A stretch of DNA of 64,000 nucleotides from Phragmitibacter flavus. GTDB taxonomy: Bacteria; Verrucomicrobiota; Verrucomicrobiia; Verrucomicrobiales; Verrucomicrobiaceae. The notes below the pieces were generated by a model that worked only from the letters and a program-made list of their open reading frames with translations, made no database searches and was not told where the DNA came from. Shown here one piece after another: positions 51,765 to 60,980 of the stretch. Each line of letters begins with the position of its first letter. Within the stretch, counting starts at the first letter, position 1. The DNA is taken from positions 1 through 64,000 of the forward strand of contig NZ_VAUV01000015.1 of the NCBI RefSeq assembly GCF_005780165.1. Direction: 5' to 3'. The position numbers were made by a program, and so were the translations under genes.

Positions 51765-54700
51765 TTATGCGGCGGCGACGCTGGGATTTTTTGCGGGTCG
51801 TAGTTTGTCGCCAATCTTCATCCAACTGATGAGCAAGGCGGGAAGAAAGGTGAGCGTGATGAGAGAAGTGAAGGCGAGTCCGAAGAGGATGATGGCTCCG
51901 ACGCCGCGGTAGAGTTCGGTGCCGGCGCCGGGGAGGAAGACGGGTGGGGCGAGGCCGATCAGCGTGGTGCAGGTGGTCATCATGATGGGCCGGAGCCGGG
52001 ACTGGAGGGCGTCTTTGACGGAGTCGATGACGGACATGCCATCGATGCGGTGGTTGTGCATGGCGCGGTCGACGATGAGGATGGGATTGTTGACGGCGGT
52101 TCCGAGGAGGATGAGGAAGCCGAGCATGGTGATCATGTCGAAGGGCTGGCGAATTTCAGGGAGGCCGATCGAGGGCATGAGGGCACCGACGAAGTTGAGG
52201 AGCCAGAGGCCGGCGATGCCGCCGCTGATGCCGAGGGGGACGGTGATGAGGATGATGAGGGGGTCGCCCCAGTGGCGGTAAATGATGACGAGCTGGAGGT
52301 AGCAGAGCGCGACAGCGACCCAGAGGTTCGTGCCGAGTGAATCGCGGGTGGCGTCGAGCTGGTCGGCGGCACCGGAGAGGTCGACGGTGACGCCGGGAGG
52401 GAGGGCGTTGGTTTCGCGGAGGTGTTGAACAACGTTTTGGCGGACCTGGTCGACGGCGGTTTCGAGGGGGGTGGTGCGCGGGGGGATGATGTAGAGGGTG
52501 ATGGTGCGGCGTCCGTCGACGCGGCGGATGTTGGCGGAGTCGACGGTTTCGGTGATGGTGGCGAGGGCGCTGAGGGGGAAGTTGCCGCGAGGGGTGAAGA
52601 TGGTGAGGTCGGGGAGTTTGGAGAGGTCTTGCTGGTTGATGGCCTGGCTGTAGAGGAAGATGTCGATTTTGTCGTCCTGGATGAAGAACTCGTCGACAAA
52701 AGCGCCGTCGGATTGGGCGGCGATGGCATAGCCGAGTTCTTCGGCGCTGATGTCGAGTTCGGCGAGGCGTTCCCAGTTGGGTTGGATCTGCAGGAGGGGC
52801 TGGCCGAGGGTGAGGGAGTTGGGTTCGGAGTTGATTTGGGGGTTCTCGAGGACTTCTCCGGCGAGTCGGAAGGTGGTGTTTGCGGCGTCGTAGATGGCGG
52901 GGAGTTCGGGCCCGGAGATGTCGAGGTTGACGGCGCGGGTGCCGCCGTCGTTGCTGGAGATGATGGAGCCGCGCGAGGAGAAGGCGCGCATGCCGGGGTA
53001 TTGGCGGAAGAGCTGGTTGACCTTTTCGATGTAGGCGTCGATGTGGCCGGGGTCTTTGGTTTCGGCGATGATGCGCAGGGACTGGGGTTGGGCGATGATG
53101 GTGACGCGGGAGAGGGCGGGGATTTGGGTTTTGCCGTTGTCGAAGTCGGCGGGGTCGTCCTTCATCAGCGGGAGCAGCTGGTCCTGGACCTGGAGGGCGA
53201 TTTTTTCCATCTCCGGGAGGTTGTAGCCCGGAGGAGCGATCATGCTGGAAAACGCTTTGGCTTCTTCGCCTTCGGGGAGGTATTCGGCGGGTGGGGTGAG
53301 GAAGTAGACGGCGGAGCTGGTGAGCAGAAGGGTGATGAGGATGGTGGCGTAGCGGCGGGGTTTGGTGCTGAGCAGCCAGTAGAGCGGGGTGAGGAGGAAC
53401 TGGCGGCGTTTGGGCAGGGTGGTGGTCTGCTTGTTGAGGGTGCGCTCGGGGAGGTTGGCACAGGCAACGGGGACAAGCGTGACCGCGACCAGCATGGAGA
53501 TGAGGATGGAGAAGGAAATGGCGATGCCGATGTCGGAAAAGAGCTGGCCGGCTTCTTCCTGGACGAAGAGGAGGGGGAGGAAGACAAGGACGGTGGTCAT
53601 GGTGCCGGAAAGGACGGCGGCCCAGACGTTTTGGGTGCCGTGGAGGGCGGCCTGGAAGCGGGTTTTGCCTTTTTGACGTTCCTGCTGGATGCTTTCGAGG
53701 ACGACGATGGTGTTGTCGATAGTCATGCCGATGGCGAAGGCGATGCCGGCGAGGGAGATGACGTTGATGGTGCGGCCCATGACAAGGAGGCCAATGAAGC
53801 TGGCAACGACGCAGACGGGCATGCCGCACATGCCGATAAGGGTGGCGGAGGCGGAGCGCAGGAAAAGGAACATGACGGCGGTGGCGAGGCCGGCGCCGAT
53901 GAGGAGGTTTTTCCAGACGTTTTGGACAGAGTCCTCGACGTATTTGACGTCCTCGTTGCTGAGCAGCATCTGAAGGCCGGCGGGGTTGAGGATGTCACGG
54001 TTGATTTGTTCGACGACAGGAAGGATCGCGTATTTGATGGTGATGACATTGGATCCGGGCTGTCGGTAAAGCGAGAGGCGGAGGTTGGAGTCGCCATCGG
54101 CGTAGGAGCGGGAGCGGATTTCGAAGTGGTCGAGTTTGATGGTGGCGACGTCGCGGAGGCGGGTGATGGCGTCGCCGCTGCGGCTGAGGATGAGGTTGTT
54201 GAGTTCTTCGATGTTGTCGAAGCGGCCGATGGTGCGGATGAGGTAGCGGCGTTTGCCCTGGTCGATGTCACCGGCAGAGAGGTCGATGTTGCGGGCGCGG
54301 ATGGCGTCGCGGAGCTGGGTGAGTGAGAGGCCGCGTTCGGCGAGGCGAGGGGTGTCGACAAGGATTTGGATCTGGCGTTCGGCGCCGCCACCGATGGAGA
54401 CCTGGGAGATGCCGGGGACGCGCTCCATGGCGGTGCGGATGTTGTCATCGACGAAATCGAGCATGAGGTCGATGTCGAGGTTCATGGGGTTGCCGGGAAG
54501 GGGGACGACCCGGAAGCTCATGAAGGCGTTTTCGGAGAAGGAGTTGGTGTAGAGGACGGGCTCGTCAACGTTTTCGGGGTAGGAGGGGACCTGGCTGAGG
54601 GCGTTGTTGACGCGGAGGAGGGCTTCGTTGACGTCGATGCCGAAGGGGAATTCGAGTTCGATGCTGGCATTGCCGGTGGAGGCCGACGAGGTCATGCGCT

Positions 54701-54926
54701 TGAGGTTGGGGATGCTGCGCAGGTAGTCCTCCTGTTCGATGATGATTTCTTTTTCGACGTCCTGTGGCGTGGCACCGGCCCATTGGGTTTCAATGGAGAT
54801 GGTGCGCGCGTCGAGGTCGGGGATCATCTGCACGGGCACGCGGGTGGCGGCGATGATGCCGAGCAGCATGACCATCAGCATGACGACGGTGACGAGGGTG
54901 CCGCGGTTAAGGAGGGAGGACAGCAT
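51765..54926 (-). CDS. RND-family efflux permease
   Basis: This 1053-residue inner-membrane pump has the 12-segment RND layout with two large periplasmic loops. It begins SLLNRGTLVTVVMLMVMLLG and has RVPVQMIPDLDARTISI, QWAGATPQDVEKEI and, in segment 4, AIGMTIDNTIVVLESI. There the Asp-Asp pair of AcrB is Asp-Asn, as in many RND pumps. It probably exports hydrophobic compounds or drugs; the substrate range cannot be read. It is encoded 45 bases after its adaptor. No outer-membrane factor gene is near. Confidence 0.93.
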   Translation of the reverse strand: MLSSLLNRGTLVTVVMLMVMLLGIIAATRVPVQMIPDLDARTISIETQWAGATPQDVEKEIIIEQEDYLRSIPNLKRMTSSASTGNASIELEFPFGIDVNEALLRVNNALSQVPSYPENVDEPVLYTNSFSENAFMSFRVVPLPGNPMNLDIDLMLDFVDDNIRTAMERVPGISQVSIGGGAERQIQILVDTPRLAERGLSLTQLRDAIRARNIDLSAGDIDQGKRRYLIRTIGRFDNIEELNNLILSRSGDAITRLRDVATIKLDHFEIRSRSYADGDSNLRLSLYRQPGSNVITIKYAILPVVEQINRDILNPAGLQMLLSNEDVKYVEDSVQNVWKNLLIGAGLATAVMFLFLRSASATLIGMCGMPVCVVASFIGLLVMGRTINVISLAGIAFAIGMTIDNTIVVLESIQQERQKGKTRFQAALHGTQNVWAAVLSGTMTTVLVFLPLLFVQEEAGQLFSDIGIAISFSILISMLVAVTLVPVACANLPERTLNKQTTTLPKRRQFLLTPLYWLLSTKPRRYATILITLLLTSSAVYFLTPPAEYLPEGEEAKAFSSMIAPPGYNLPEMEKIALQVQDQLLPLMKDDPADFDNGKTQIPALSRVTIIAQPQSLRIIAETKDPGHIDAYIEKVNQLFRQYPGMRAFSSRGSIISSNDGGTRAVNLDISGPELPAIYDAANTTFRLAGEVLENPQINSEPNSLTLGQPLLQIQPNWERLAELDISAEELGYAIAAQSDGAFVDEFFIQDDKIDIFLYSQAINQQDLSKLPDLTIFTPRGNFPLSALATITETVDSANIRRVDGRRTITLYIIPPRTTPLETAVDQVRQNVVQHLRETNALPPGVTVDLSGAADQLDATRDSLGTNLWVAVALCYLQLVIIYRHWGDPLIILITVPLGISGGIAGLWLLNFVGALMPSIGLPEIRQPFDMITMLGFLILLGTAVNNPILIVDRAMHNHRIDGMSVIDSVKDALQSRLRPIMMTTCTTLIGLAPPVFLPGAGTELYRGVGAIILFGLAFTSLITLTFLPALLISWMKIGDKLRPAKNPSVAAA

Positions 54927-54971
54927 GAAAGGCTAAGGGATAAAGGATAAAGGCTAAAAAAATGCGATTGA

Positions 54972-56051
54972 TCAGGGAGCTGGGAGGATGGTGACGGGCT
55001 GGTCTTCGCGGAGGGATTCGTTGCCTTGGAGGATGATGGTGGTGCCGGGTTCGAGGCCTTCGAGGATGGTGATGGTGTCGTTGAGGGCCTGGCCGGTTTT
55101 GACGAGCTGTGAGCGGACGGTGGCGATGGGGCCGTCGGAGTTTTGAACGATCCAGACTTTGGAGGTGCCGTTGGGGAAACGGACGATGGCGTCGCGGGGA
55201 ATTTGCAGGGCTTGGTCTTTGCTGCGGAAGCTGAGGGTGGCGCGGGCGGACATGCCGGGGGCGGCAAGTTTTTCGGGGTCGGTGAGGTCGAGGCGGACGA
55301 GGAAGGTGCGGGAGACGGGGTCTTTGGCGGGAACGCGGGTGGCGACTTTGGCTTTGAGCGGGGTGTCGGCGTAGGCGTCGAGGTGGACGGTGACGGCAGT
55401 GTTGTCGTTCAGCTGGGCGTAGATTTCTTGGGGAGCCTGGAGGTCGAGGTGGAGGTGGGTGGTTTCGACGAGTTCGAGGACGGGGGTGCCGGTTTGCACC
55501 CATTCGCCTTCTTCGCTGAGTTTCTGGCGGATGACACCGTCGAAGGGGGCGATGAGTTGATGACGGGCAAGTTGCTCTTTTTGTTCGCGGAGCTGGACCT
55601 GGGCGCGGGCGAGGTTGGCGGTTTGGATGCGGACGGCGGTTTCGCGGGTTTGGGCTTCGGATTTGGAGAAGCCACCGACTTTGGCGAGTTCGCGGACTTC
55701 ATCGAGCAGGCGTTGGGCTTCGGTGAGTTCGGTTTGGGCTTGCTGGGTTTCGACGGTGACGCGTTCAAGTGCGAGGCTGGCGAGGGCGGGGTCGAGTTCC
55801 ATGAGGACGTCGCCGGTTTTGACGGTTGAGCCGGCATCGACGGGGAGTTTGAGGATGAGGCCGCTGGCGCGCGAGGAAAGGCTTGCCTGGCGTTTGGGGA
55901 CGATGGTGCCCGTAAGGTCGAGGGTGGTGACGACGTGATCGACGACGGCTTGGGCGGTGGTGACGGGCTTGGGGGCGTCCTGATTTTGGGCGTTGATGGC
56001 TGCAACGGGCAGGGCCAGCCAGGCCAGGAGGGAAAGAAGACGTCGAGGCAT
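54972..56051 (-). CDS. RND efflux periplasmic adaptor (membrane fusion protein)
   Basis: This protein of about 359 residues has a signal peptide (LLSLLAWLALPVAAINA) and the adaptor domain order. A barrel-like TIVPKRQASLSSRASGLI and VDAGSTVKTGDVLMELDP lipoyl part come first, then a long alpha hairpin (residues about 90-160). The second lipoyl half has HQLIAPFDGVIRQKLSEEGEWV, followed by a beta barrel and the C-terminal domain. It links the RND pump to an outer-membrane channel. ATG at 56051 is preferred to the GTG at 56063. It is the first gene of the two-gene unit. Confidence 0.93.
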   Translation of the reverse strand: MPRRLLSLLAWLALPVAAINAQNQDAPKPVTTAQAVVDHVVTTLDLTGTIVPKRQASLSSRASGLILKLPVDAGSTVKTGDVLMELDPALASLALERVTVETQQAQTELTEAQRLLDEVRELAKVGGFSKSEAQTRETAVRIQTANLARAQVQLREQKEQLARHQLIAPFDGVIRQKLSEEGEWVQTGTPVLELVETTHLHLDLQAPQEIYAQLNDNTAVTVHLDAYADTPLKAKVATRVPAKDPVSRTFLVRLDLTDPEKLAAPGMSARATLSFRSKDQALQIPRDAIVRFPNGTSKVWIVQNSDGPIATVRSQLVKTGQALNDTITILEGLEPGTTIILQGNESLREDQPVTILPAP

Positions 56052-56137
56052 GATGCCTGACACTATGGGGAGGATGGCGGGGGTGGCAACGTTGGGATGG
56101 AGTTGTGCAGGTTTGATGCAGCAGTTCGTGAGATGAC

Positions 56138-56458
56138 CTATTGGATTTCAAACATTTTGGCGAGAGCCGCGCGAATATTGGTCATTTCTGCTGCGGTGAG
56201 CTTCCCGATGGGGCCTTGCAATTCGTGGTTTTGTATGGCCTGAATGCCCTGAACGTTTGCGTAGGATGTTTCTCTGAGAAATGTTTTTTTCGTGAGGGCT
56301 ATTTCATACCAACTGTTTCGATAGGCGGTGGTTATCGGGATACAAATGGTGAGGGCGCGCGGGGCATCTTCGTCGCTCATCGAGACGACGGCCATCATAC
56401 GCATTTTTCCTGAGTAGCCGAGGTCAACGCGATAGACTTGACCCGGTTCAGTCTTCAT
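56138..56458 (-). CDS. MazF/PemK-like toxin
   Basis: This 106-residue protein resembles MazF/PemK endoribonucleases: an N-terminal GQVYRVDLGYSGKMRMMAVVS strand pair, then RALTICIPITTAY and a central TSYANVQGIQAIQNHELQGPIGKL segment. The usual Arg and Ser/Thr active residues are only partly clear, and the central loop differs from E. coli MazF. The toxin would cut mRNA at short sites. It overlaps the upstream antitoxin gene by 11 bases. The pair stands between the RND adaptor and the cobW gene. Confidence 0.8.
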   Translation of the reverse strand: MKTEPGQVYRVDLGYSGKMRMMAVVSMSDEDAPRALTICIPITTAYRNSWYEIALTKKTFLRETSYANVQGIQAIQNHELQGPIGKLTAAEMTNIRAALAKMFEIQ

Positions 56459-56690
56459 AGCAGTCGTCCAAGGCAGACTGTCGTTGTTTAGGCGAGAGCA
56501 GAAGGTCGGTGTTGTCTTCCTTCAGTGGTAACACGACTGAAAATGGCAATCCACGACGGAGTCGAACTTGGGTTAGAAACAGTCGAATGGCTTCGGAGCT
56601 GGAAATGCCGAGAGCATCAAAGACAGCGTCGGTATCGGACTTTAGGGATTGTGGGATTCTGGCCCGGACGGTTGCTTCTCTCGTAGCCAT
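56448..56690 (-). CDS. RelB/DinJ-type antitoxin
   Basis: This 80-residue protein has the RelB/DinJ ribbon-helix-helix start: TVRARIPQSLKSDTDAVFDALGISSSEAIRLFLTQV, then RRGLPFSVVLP. The C-terminus (KQRQSALDDCYED) is acidic and should cover the toxin. DinJ-type antitoxins usually pair with YafQ/RelE toxins; here the partner looks like MazF, a mixed pairing. The ATG at 56690 is chosen. It overlaps the toxin gene and a perfect palindrome lies just upstream. Confidence 0.82.
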   Translation of the reverse strand: MATREATVRARIPQSLKSDTDAVFDALGISSSEAIRLFLTQVRLRRGLPFSVVLPLKEDNTDLLLSPKQRQSALDDCYED

Positions 56691-56693
56691 GTC

Positions 56694-56721
56694 CAATTGT
56701 AGCTAAATGTGGCTACAATTG
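56694..56721. promoter_or_regulatory. Operator of the RelB-like/MazF-like pair
   Basis: CAATTGTAGC (56694-56703) and GCTACAATTG (56712-56721) are a perfect 10-base inverted repeat with an 8-base spacer, four bases upstream of the antitoxin start. Ribbon-helix-helix antitoxins bind such sites. The vapBC-type operator at 30520-30543 has the same spacer length. Confidence 0.78.
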
Positions 56722-56776
56722 CAAGGCTTTTGGAAATTCGAAATTTTTAAGATTGAAAGGTGTGGGATTTTTGCCG

Positions 56777-56817
56777 CGAAGGATCACAAAGAACACAAAC
56801 AAGGTGAGGTTTTTCGG
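56777..56817. repeat. Shared 21-bp intergenic element, copy 2
   Basis: The 21 bases CGAAGGATCACAAAGAACAC plus A (56777-56797) and GGTTTTTCGG (56808-56817) match copy 1 at 29779-29821. It lies between the toxin-antitoxin pair and the cobW stop. Confidence 0.7.
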
Positions 56818-56819
56818 GA

Positions 56820-58025
56820 TCAATGTGAATGGCCCATTTGCCATTTTGGGAAGGGATCGGGGAATTTTTGCCAGGCGTTGGGGCCTTTGGAAAATTCTTT
56901 GTCGGTGAGGAGACAGGTGTCGAGTTTGGCGATGAGGTCGGGTTGGTTCATTTCTTTGCCGATGATGACGATTTCCTGTCGGCGGTCGCCGTAAGGGGTT
57001 TGCCAGCTGGCTTGGATTTCGTCGCGTTCGGCGGGGGATTGGGGCCAGTCGGATTTGGGGATGGCGGCCCAGAAGTGACCGATGGCGTTGGTGGTGCGCA
57101 GGACGCCGGCTTGGGAAATGAAGCCGGCGAGGTCAGGGCGGGTGGCGAGCCAGAAGAGGCCTTTGGCGCGGATGACGCCTTGCCAGTGGGAGTGGCAGAA
57201 GTCGGAGAAACGTTGCGGGTGGAAGGGGCGGCGGGCGCGGTAAACGAAGTGGGTGATGCCGTATTCTTCGGTTTCGGGAGTGTGGTGCTGGAGACTATCG
57301 AGCCAGCCGGTGGATTGTTCGGCCTGGGCGAGCTGGTAGAGGTTGGTGCCGAGGATGTGGTTGAGGGGGATGGCGCTTTGGGTGGTGTGGTGGATGGTGG
57401 CGGCGGGGTTGAGGGCGCTGATGGTGGCGCGGATTTCCTGGAGTTCGGCGGGGGTGACGGTGTCGGTTTTGTTGATGAGGATGACGTTGGCGAATTCGAT
57501 CTGGTCGACGAGCAGGTCGACAATGGTGCGGGTGTCTTCTTCACCGAGGGCTTGCTGGCGTTGCTTGAGGGTCTGGGTGGTGCGGAAGTCGGTGAGGAAG
57601 TTTTTGGCGTCGACGACGGTGACCATGGTGTCGATGTTGGCGACGTCGCTGAGGGATCGACCGTTTTCGTCTTTGAAGGTGAAGGTTTCCGCGACGGGCA
57701 TGGGCTCGGAGACGCCGGTGGATTCGATGACGAGGTGGTCGAAGCGGCCTTCGCGGGCGAGTTTGTTGATCTCGATGAGGAGGTCTTCGCGCAGGGTGCA
57801 GCAGATGCAGCCGTTGGACATTTCGACCATTTTTTCCTCGGCTCGGGCGAAAGCGGCGTCGCCGTTTTTGACGAGAGCGGCGTCGATGTTGACCTCGCTC
57901 ATGTCGTTGACGATGACAGCGACGCGTTTGCCTTCGCGGTTACGCAGGATGTGGTTGAGGAGGGTGGTTTTACCGGCGCCGAGGAAGCCGGAGAGGACGG
58001 TGACGGGGAGGGTGGCTGAGTGCAT
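56820..58025 (-). CDS. CobW/COG0523-type GTPase metallochaperone
   Basis: This 401-residue protein has a Walker [10 protein letters not shown] (13-21), the family hallmark CxCC motif (Cys73, Cys75, Cys76 in NGCICC), [10 protein letters not shown], and ILINKTDTV as the guanine-specific NKxD. The C-terminal CobW domain has [12 protein letters not shown]. Such proteins deliver metal, often zinc under zinc shortage, to target enzymes. The start at 58025 is well defined. It lies 133 bases after the TonB receptor gene on the same strand, with nested palindromes between. A zinc-uptake unit under a Zur-like repressor is plausible. Confidence 0.92.
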   Translation of the reverse strand: MHSATLPVTVLSGFLGAGKTTLLNHILRNREGKRVAVIVNDMSEVNIDAALVKNGDAAFARAEEKMVEMSNGCICCTLREDLLIEINKLAREGRFDHLVIESTGVSEPMPVAETFTFKDENGRSLSDVANIDTMVTVVDAKNFLTDFRTTQTLKQRQQALGEEDTRTIVDLLVDQIEFANVILINKTDTVTPAELQEIRATISALNPAATIHHTTQSAIPLNHILGTNLYQLAQAEQSTGWLDSLQHHTPETEEYGITHFVYRARRPFHPQRFSDFCHSHWQGVIRAKGLFWLATRPDLAGFISQAGVLRTTNAIGHFWAAIPKSDWPQSPAERDEIQASWQTPYGDRRQEIVIIGKEMNQPDLIAKLDTCLLTDKEFSKGPNAWQKFPDPFPKWQMGHSH

Positions 58026-58058
58026 TAACGCAAGTATATTGCGTGAATGGGTAATGCA
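58021..58058. promoter_or_regulatory. Nested palindromes at the cobW-type gene start
   Basis: ACGCAA-GTATA-TTGCGT (58028-58044) is a perfect inverted repeat. It is framed by TGCATTA (58021-58027) and TAATGCA (58052-58058), also perfect complements; the first of these covers the start codon. It may be an operator for a metal-responsive repressor, but no known Zur box is matched closely. Confidence 0.55.
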
Positions 58059-58158
58059 ACTGATTTGCGCTATTGTTTGGCGAGTATAAAAGCCGGTGAG
58101 GGTGAGGAGGATGGAGCAGGGCGCCCAGAATGAGGGCGGATGTCTCTCCTGGGCGGGA

Positions 58159-60282
58159 TCAGAAGCGGTAGGTGAGGCGGACGCGGAAGGTGCGGGGTTC
58201 GCTGGGGTGGAGATGGATGTCGTCGTAGCCGGCGGTGGGTTCGCCGGGGAGGCGGCTGGTATAAAAATATTCGATGTCGTTGTCTTTGCGGTCGAAGAGG
58301 TTGAGGCATTCCAAGGCGGCTTCCCACTTGGTTTGGCGGTAGCCGATGCCGGCGTTGAAGAGGATGCTGGTTTTGCCTTTGATGCTGTTGTCTTCGATGA
58401 GGGGTCGGCTGTCGAAGGCGCGGGCGCGGAGGGTGGCGAAGGGGCCGGTGTCAGCTCCTTGGGCACCGAGGGTGATGCCGCCGCTGAACATGAGGGGGAC
58501 ACTGCTGGGGATGTAGTCGTCGTTGCCGGAGTCGGTGAAACGGGCATGAGTGAGGGCGAGTTCGGCGTCGAGGGTGAGCCATTTGGCGGGACGCCAGTAG
58601 TTGGCGAATTCGAGGCCGAAACGACGGGAGCCGGGGCCGGGTTCGTTGGCGCCGGCGTCGCCGATGTAGACGAGTTCGCTGTCGCTTTCGATCCAGAAGA
58701 GGGAGAGGGTGCTGGTGAGGGTGGGGATGGCCTGGTTGCGGATGCCGAGTTCGGCGCTTTGGGTGCGGACGAGGGGATCGACAGGCGGAACGGGGTCGCC
58801 GGAGTTGGGGTCGATGGTGGTGTTGACGCCGCGGGCGTCGTTGCTGTGGAAGCCGAGGCCGTAGTTGAGGTAGAGTTCGGTTTCGTTCCAGGGGCCGAAG
58901 ATGAGGCTGATTTTGGGGCTAAGGATGGCGTCGAGATCGTCGCCTTCGTTGGCGGTGAGGTTGCTCTGGCGGGTGTCGAAGTAGAAGAGGTCGCCGCGCA
59001 GGCCGAGGTTGGTGCGGAACCAATCCTGCCAGTGGATGGTGGTTTCGGCGAAGAGTCCGAGGCTGGCTTCGTAGACGGCATCTTCGCGGATGGTTTGGAA
59101 ACGCTGGCGGTTTTGGGTGCGGTAGAGGCCGATGTCGCCGATGAGGTCGTGGCGGGTTTGGAGGCCGAGGGTGTAGTCGGTTTTTTTGCCAAACAGGTTT
59201 TGGTTCTCCCAAGTGCGGGCGACGTTGCCGCCGAGGATCCAGCGGTTTTCTTTTTGCTGAAACTGGTCACCGCGTTCGGGGTAGTCGAGGAAGTAGGTGA
59301 AGTTGGAGTAGAGGTCGAGGTCGTAGTAGATGGCGTAGAGATTGCCTTTGGTGGTGACATCGCCGTCGCGGGTTTGGAAGGTGAGGTTGAGGCTGTAGCG
59401 TGAGGACTCTCCGCCGGTGGTGGGGTCGACGTGGCCGAGTCGGTCGATGCGTCCGTCGTTGATGGCGCGTTGGGGGATTTGGTCGCTGGAGGTCCAGTCG
59501 GCCTGGTAGCCCATGAAGGTGGCGGTGAAGAAGTTGTCGTCGTCGCCGCGGAAGTAGCGGAGCAGTCCGTTCCAGCGTTCGAAGTCTTCGGGGAGGGTCC
59601 AGGGTCCGTCGTAGGTGTTGTATTCGAGGGCGTAGGTGAGGGATTGCTGGATCTTTGGCATGAGATCGGTGGTGGGATTTTTGGGATCGAAGGGCGGGGC
59701 GATGGTGGGATTGAGGTCCACCGTGCCGGCGATGAGGGCGCGGTAGTAGTTGTTTTCGCCGGCTTCAATGGTGACGAAGTTGTTGGGGAGTTGATTGAAA
59801 AGAAGGAAGTCGGCGCTGCCGGCGGTGGAGAGATCGCCTTGGGCGGCGGTGAAGGTGCCTTTGGTGAAGTTGACGCCGCTGAGGAGTTCGGGAATGAGGG
59901 GGTTGAGGTCGGTGTAGCCCTGGCCGTGGGCGTGGGTGCGGAGGTTGAGGGGCATGCCTTCGAGGGAGGTGGCAAAGTCGGCGCCGTGGTCGAGGTTGAA
60001 GCCGCGCAGGAAGTATTGGTTGGCTTTGCCGCCGCCGGCGTGTTGGGTGATGATGACGCCGGGAATGGTTTCGAGGATTTCGCCGCGGCGTAGGACGGGA
60101 CGGGCGAGGAGGTCTTCGGAGCTGGCATAGCCGGTGGAGGCGGCGGTGGTTTGGCCGAGGAGGTCTTCGGCTTTGCCGGTGACGGTGATGGTTTGGAGTT
60201 CCTCGGTTTGCTGGGCGAGGGTGTGGGTGGAGATTGTTATGGCGGTGAAGAGAATGGCGAGAGGTGAATGGAAGCGTTTCAT
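58159..60282 (-). CDS. TonB-dependent outer-membrane receptor
   Basis: This 707-residue protein has a signal peptide ([17 protein letters not shown]), a TonB-box-like LQTITVTG and a plug domain ([47 protein letters not shown]). The barrel ends in the typical [41 protein letters not shown] is characteristic of a distinct receptor group with His-rich plug residues, quoted here in parts. Together with the CobW GTPase next to it, metal uptake such as zinc is likely. The start at 60282 is fixed by the signal peptide. Confidence 0.92.
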   Translation of the reverse strand: MKRFHSPLAILFTAITISTHTLAQQTEELQTITVTGKAEDLLGQTTAASTGYASSEDLLARPVLRRGEILETIPGVIITQHAGGGKANQYFLRGFNLDHGADFATSLEGMPLNLRTHAHGQGYTDLNPLIPELLSGVNFTKGTFTAAQGDLSTAGSADFLLFNQLPNNFVTIEAGENNYYRALIAGTVDLNPTIAPPFDPKNPTTDLMPKIQQSLTYALEYNTYDGPWTLPEDFERWNGLLRYFRGDDDNFFTATFMGYQADWTSSDQIPQRAINDGRIDRLGHVDPTTGGESSRYSLNLTFQTRDGDVTTKGNLYAIYYDLDLYSNFTYFLDYPERGDQFQQKENRWILGGNVARTWENQNLFGKKTDYTLGLQTRHDLIGDIGLYRTQNRQRFQTIREDAVYEASLGLFAETTIHWQDWFRTNLGLRGDLFYFDTRQSNLTANEGDDLDAILSPKISLIFGPWNETELYLNYGLGFHSNDARGVNTTIDPNSGDPVPPVDPLVRTQSAELGIRNQAIPTLTSTLSLFWIESDSELVYIGDAGANEPGPGSRRFGLEFANYWRPAKWLTLDAELALTHARFTDSGNDDYIPSSVPLMFSGGITLGAQGADTGPFATLRARAFDSRPLIEDNSIKGKTSILFNAGIGYRQTKWEAALECLNLFDRKDNDIEYFYTSRLPGEPTAGYDDIHLHPSEPRTFRVRLTYRF

Positions 60283-60499
60283 GGGATGGAATGGAGAGCG
60301 GTGGAACGGGGCTTGGGACTGGTGACCGACATGACGCCGGTGGACCGATTGGATGTGGTTGTCTGACGCGGCGGAGGTTGTTCGAATGAAGATGGATGAC
60401 AGATGCTGATTCGGCGATCCGTGAAACGTCGACATGTTTTTAGGTCGACCAAGGGCGCAGCGGAGGTGAGCGGTCATTCGTTGGGAATGACGGGAAAGC

Positions 60500-60904
60500 T
60501 TAGACGCTTCGAGGGGGTGGGCTTGGCGGCGCGATGGACCAGGTGGGGCCGGGAGGGGCCTTCGGTTCGGAGATGTGGTCCTGAATGGGGAGGTGATGGA
60601 CAGGCAATTTCACTGGCGACCACGCGATGGCGAAAATTTTCTTTTCTTGGATGTCCAGGGATGGGAGAAAGGGGTCTTGGGGGGTGGGCAGCGATGTGGT
60701 GGCGGTCGAGTGATATTGCGTCATCGCATCAGCGACGCTTTGCCAGGTGGTTTGATCGCCGAGGGTGCTGATGACGGCGGCGGTGATGGTGCCTTGTTGC
60801 TGGACTTCTGTGCTTACGAGCTTGCCCATGGTCATGACAGCGACCAATACCAATGGCCCGCCCACGAGCTGGAAGAGGGCGAGGAGGTAGAGGTGGCGGG
60901 TCAT
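60500..60904 (-). CDS. Small membrane protein upstream of the second TonB receptor
   Basis: This 134-residue protein has one hydrophobic N-terminal segment (YLLALFQLVGGPLVLVAVM) and a polar region with no Cys pair. Its first 50 residues resemble the small protein at 45478-45900 (shared LVGG, then Gly 26 residues after the Leu). The C-terminal third is Pro-rich and of low complexity. It stands 217 bases upstream of a TonB receptor gene, like its relative. The function is unknown and the C-terminal part could be poorly conserved. Reality of the gene is moderately supported. Confidence 0.55.
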   Translation of the reverse strand: MTRHLYLLALFQLVGGPLVLVAVMTMGKLVSTEVQQQGTITAAVISTLGDQTTWQSVADAMTQYHSTATTSLPTPQDPFLPSLDIQEKKIFAIAWSPVKLPVHHLPIQDHISEPKAPPGPTWSIAPPSPPPRSV

Positions 60905-60980
60905 GAGAGAGTCTGGAAGTCTGGCAGACGGGGAACGGTTGTCATCAGTCTTTATGCCAACTTTTCAAGTGGCCACGGAT

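Noticed and set aside
47016-54326. Long rightward frames opposite mrpD, mrpA and the RND gene
   Set aside because: These are acidic, repetitive products caused by C-ending codons on the leftward strand; the leftward genes are certain.
58026-60128. N-terminal extension of the CobW frame across the TonB receptor gene
   Set aside because: The extra 700 codons are Pro/Ser/Thr-rich shadow sequence opposite no conserved feature, while the CobW family starts at 58025.
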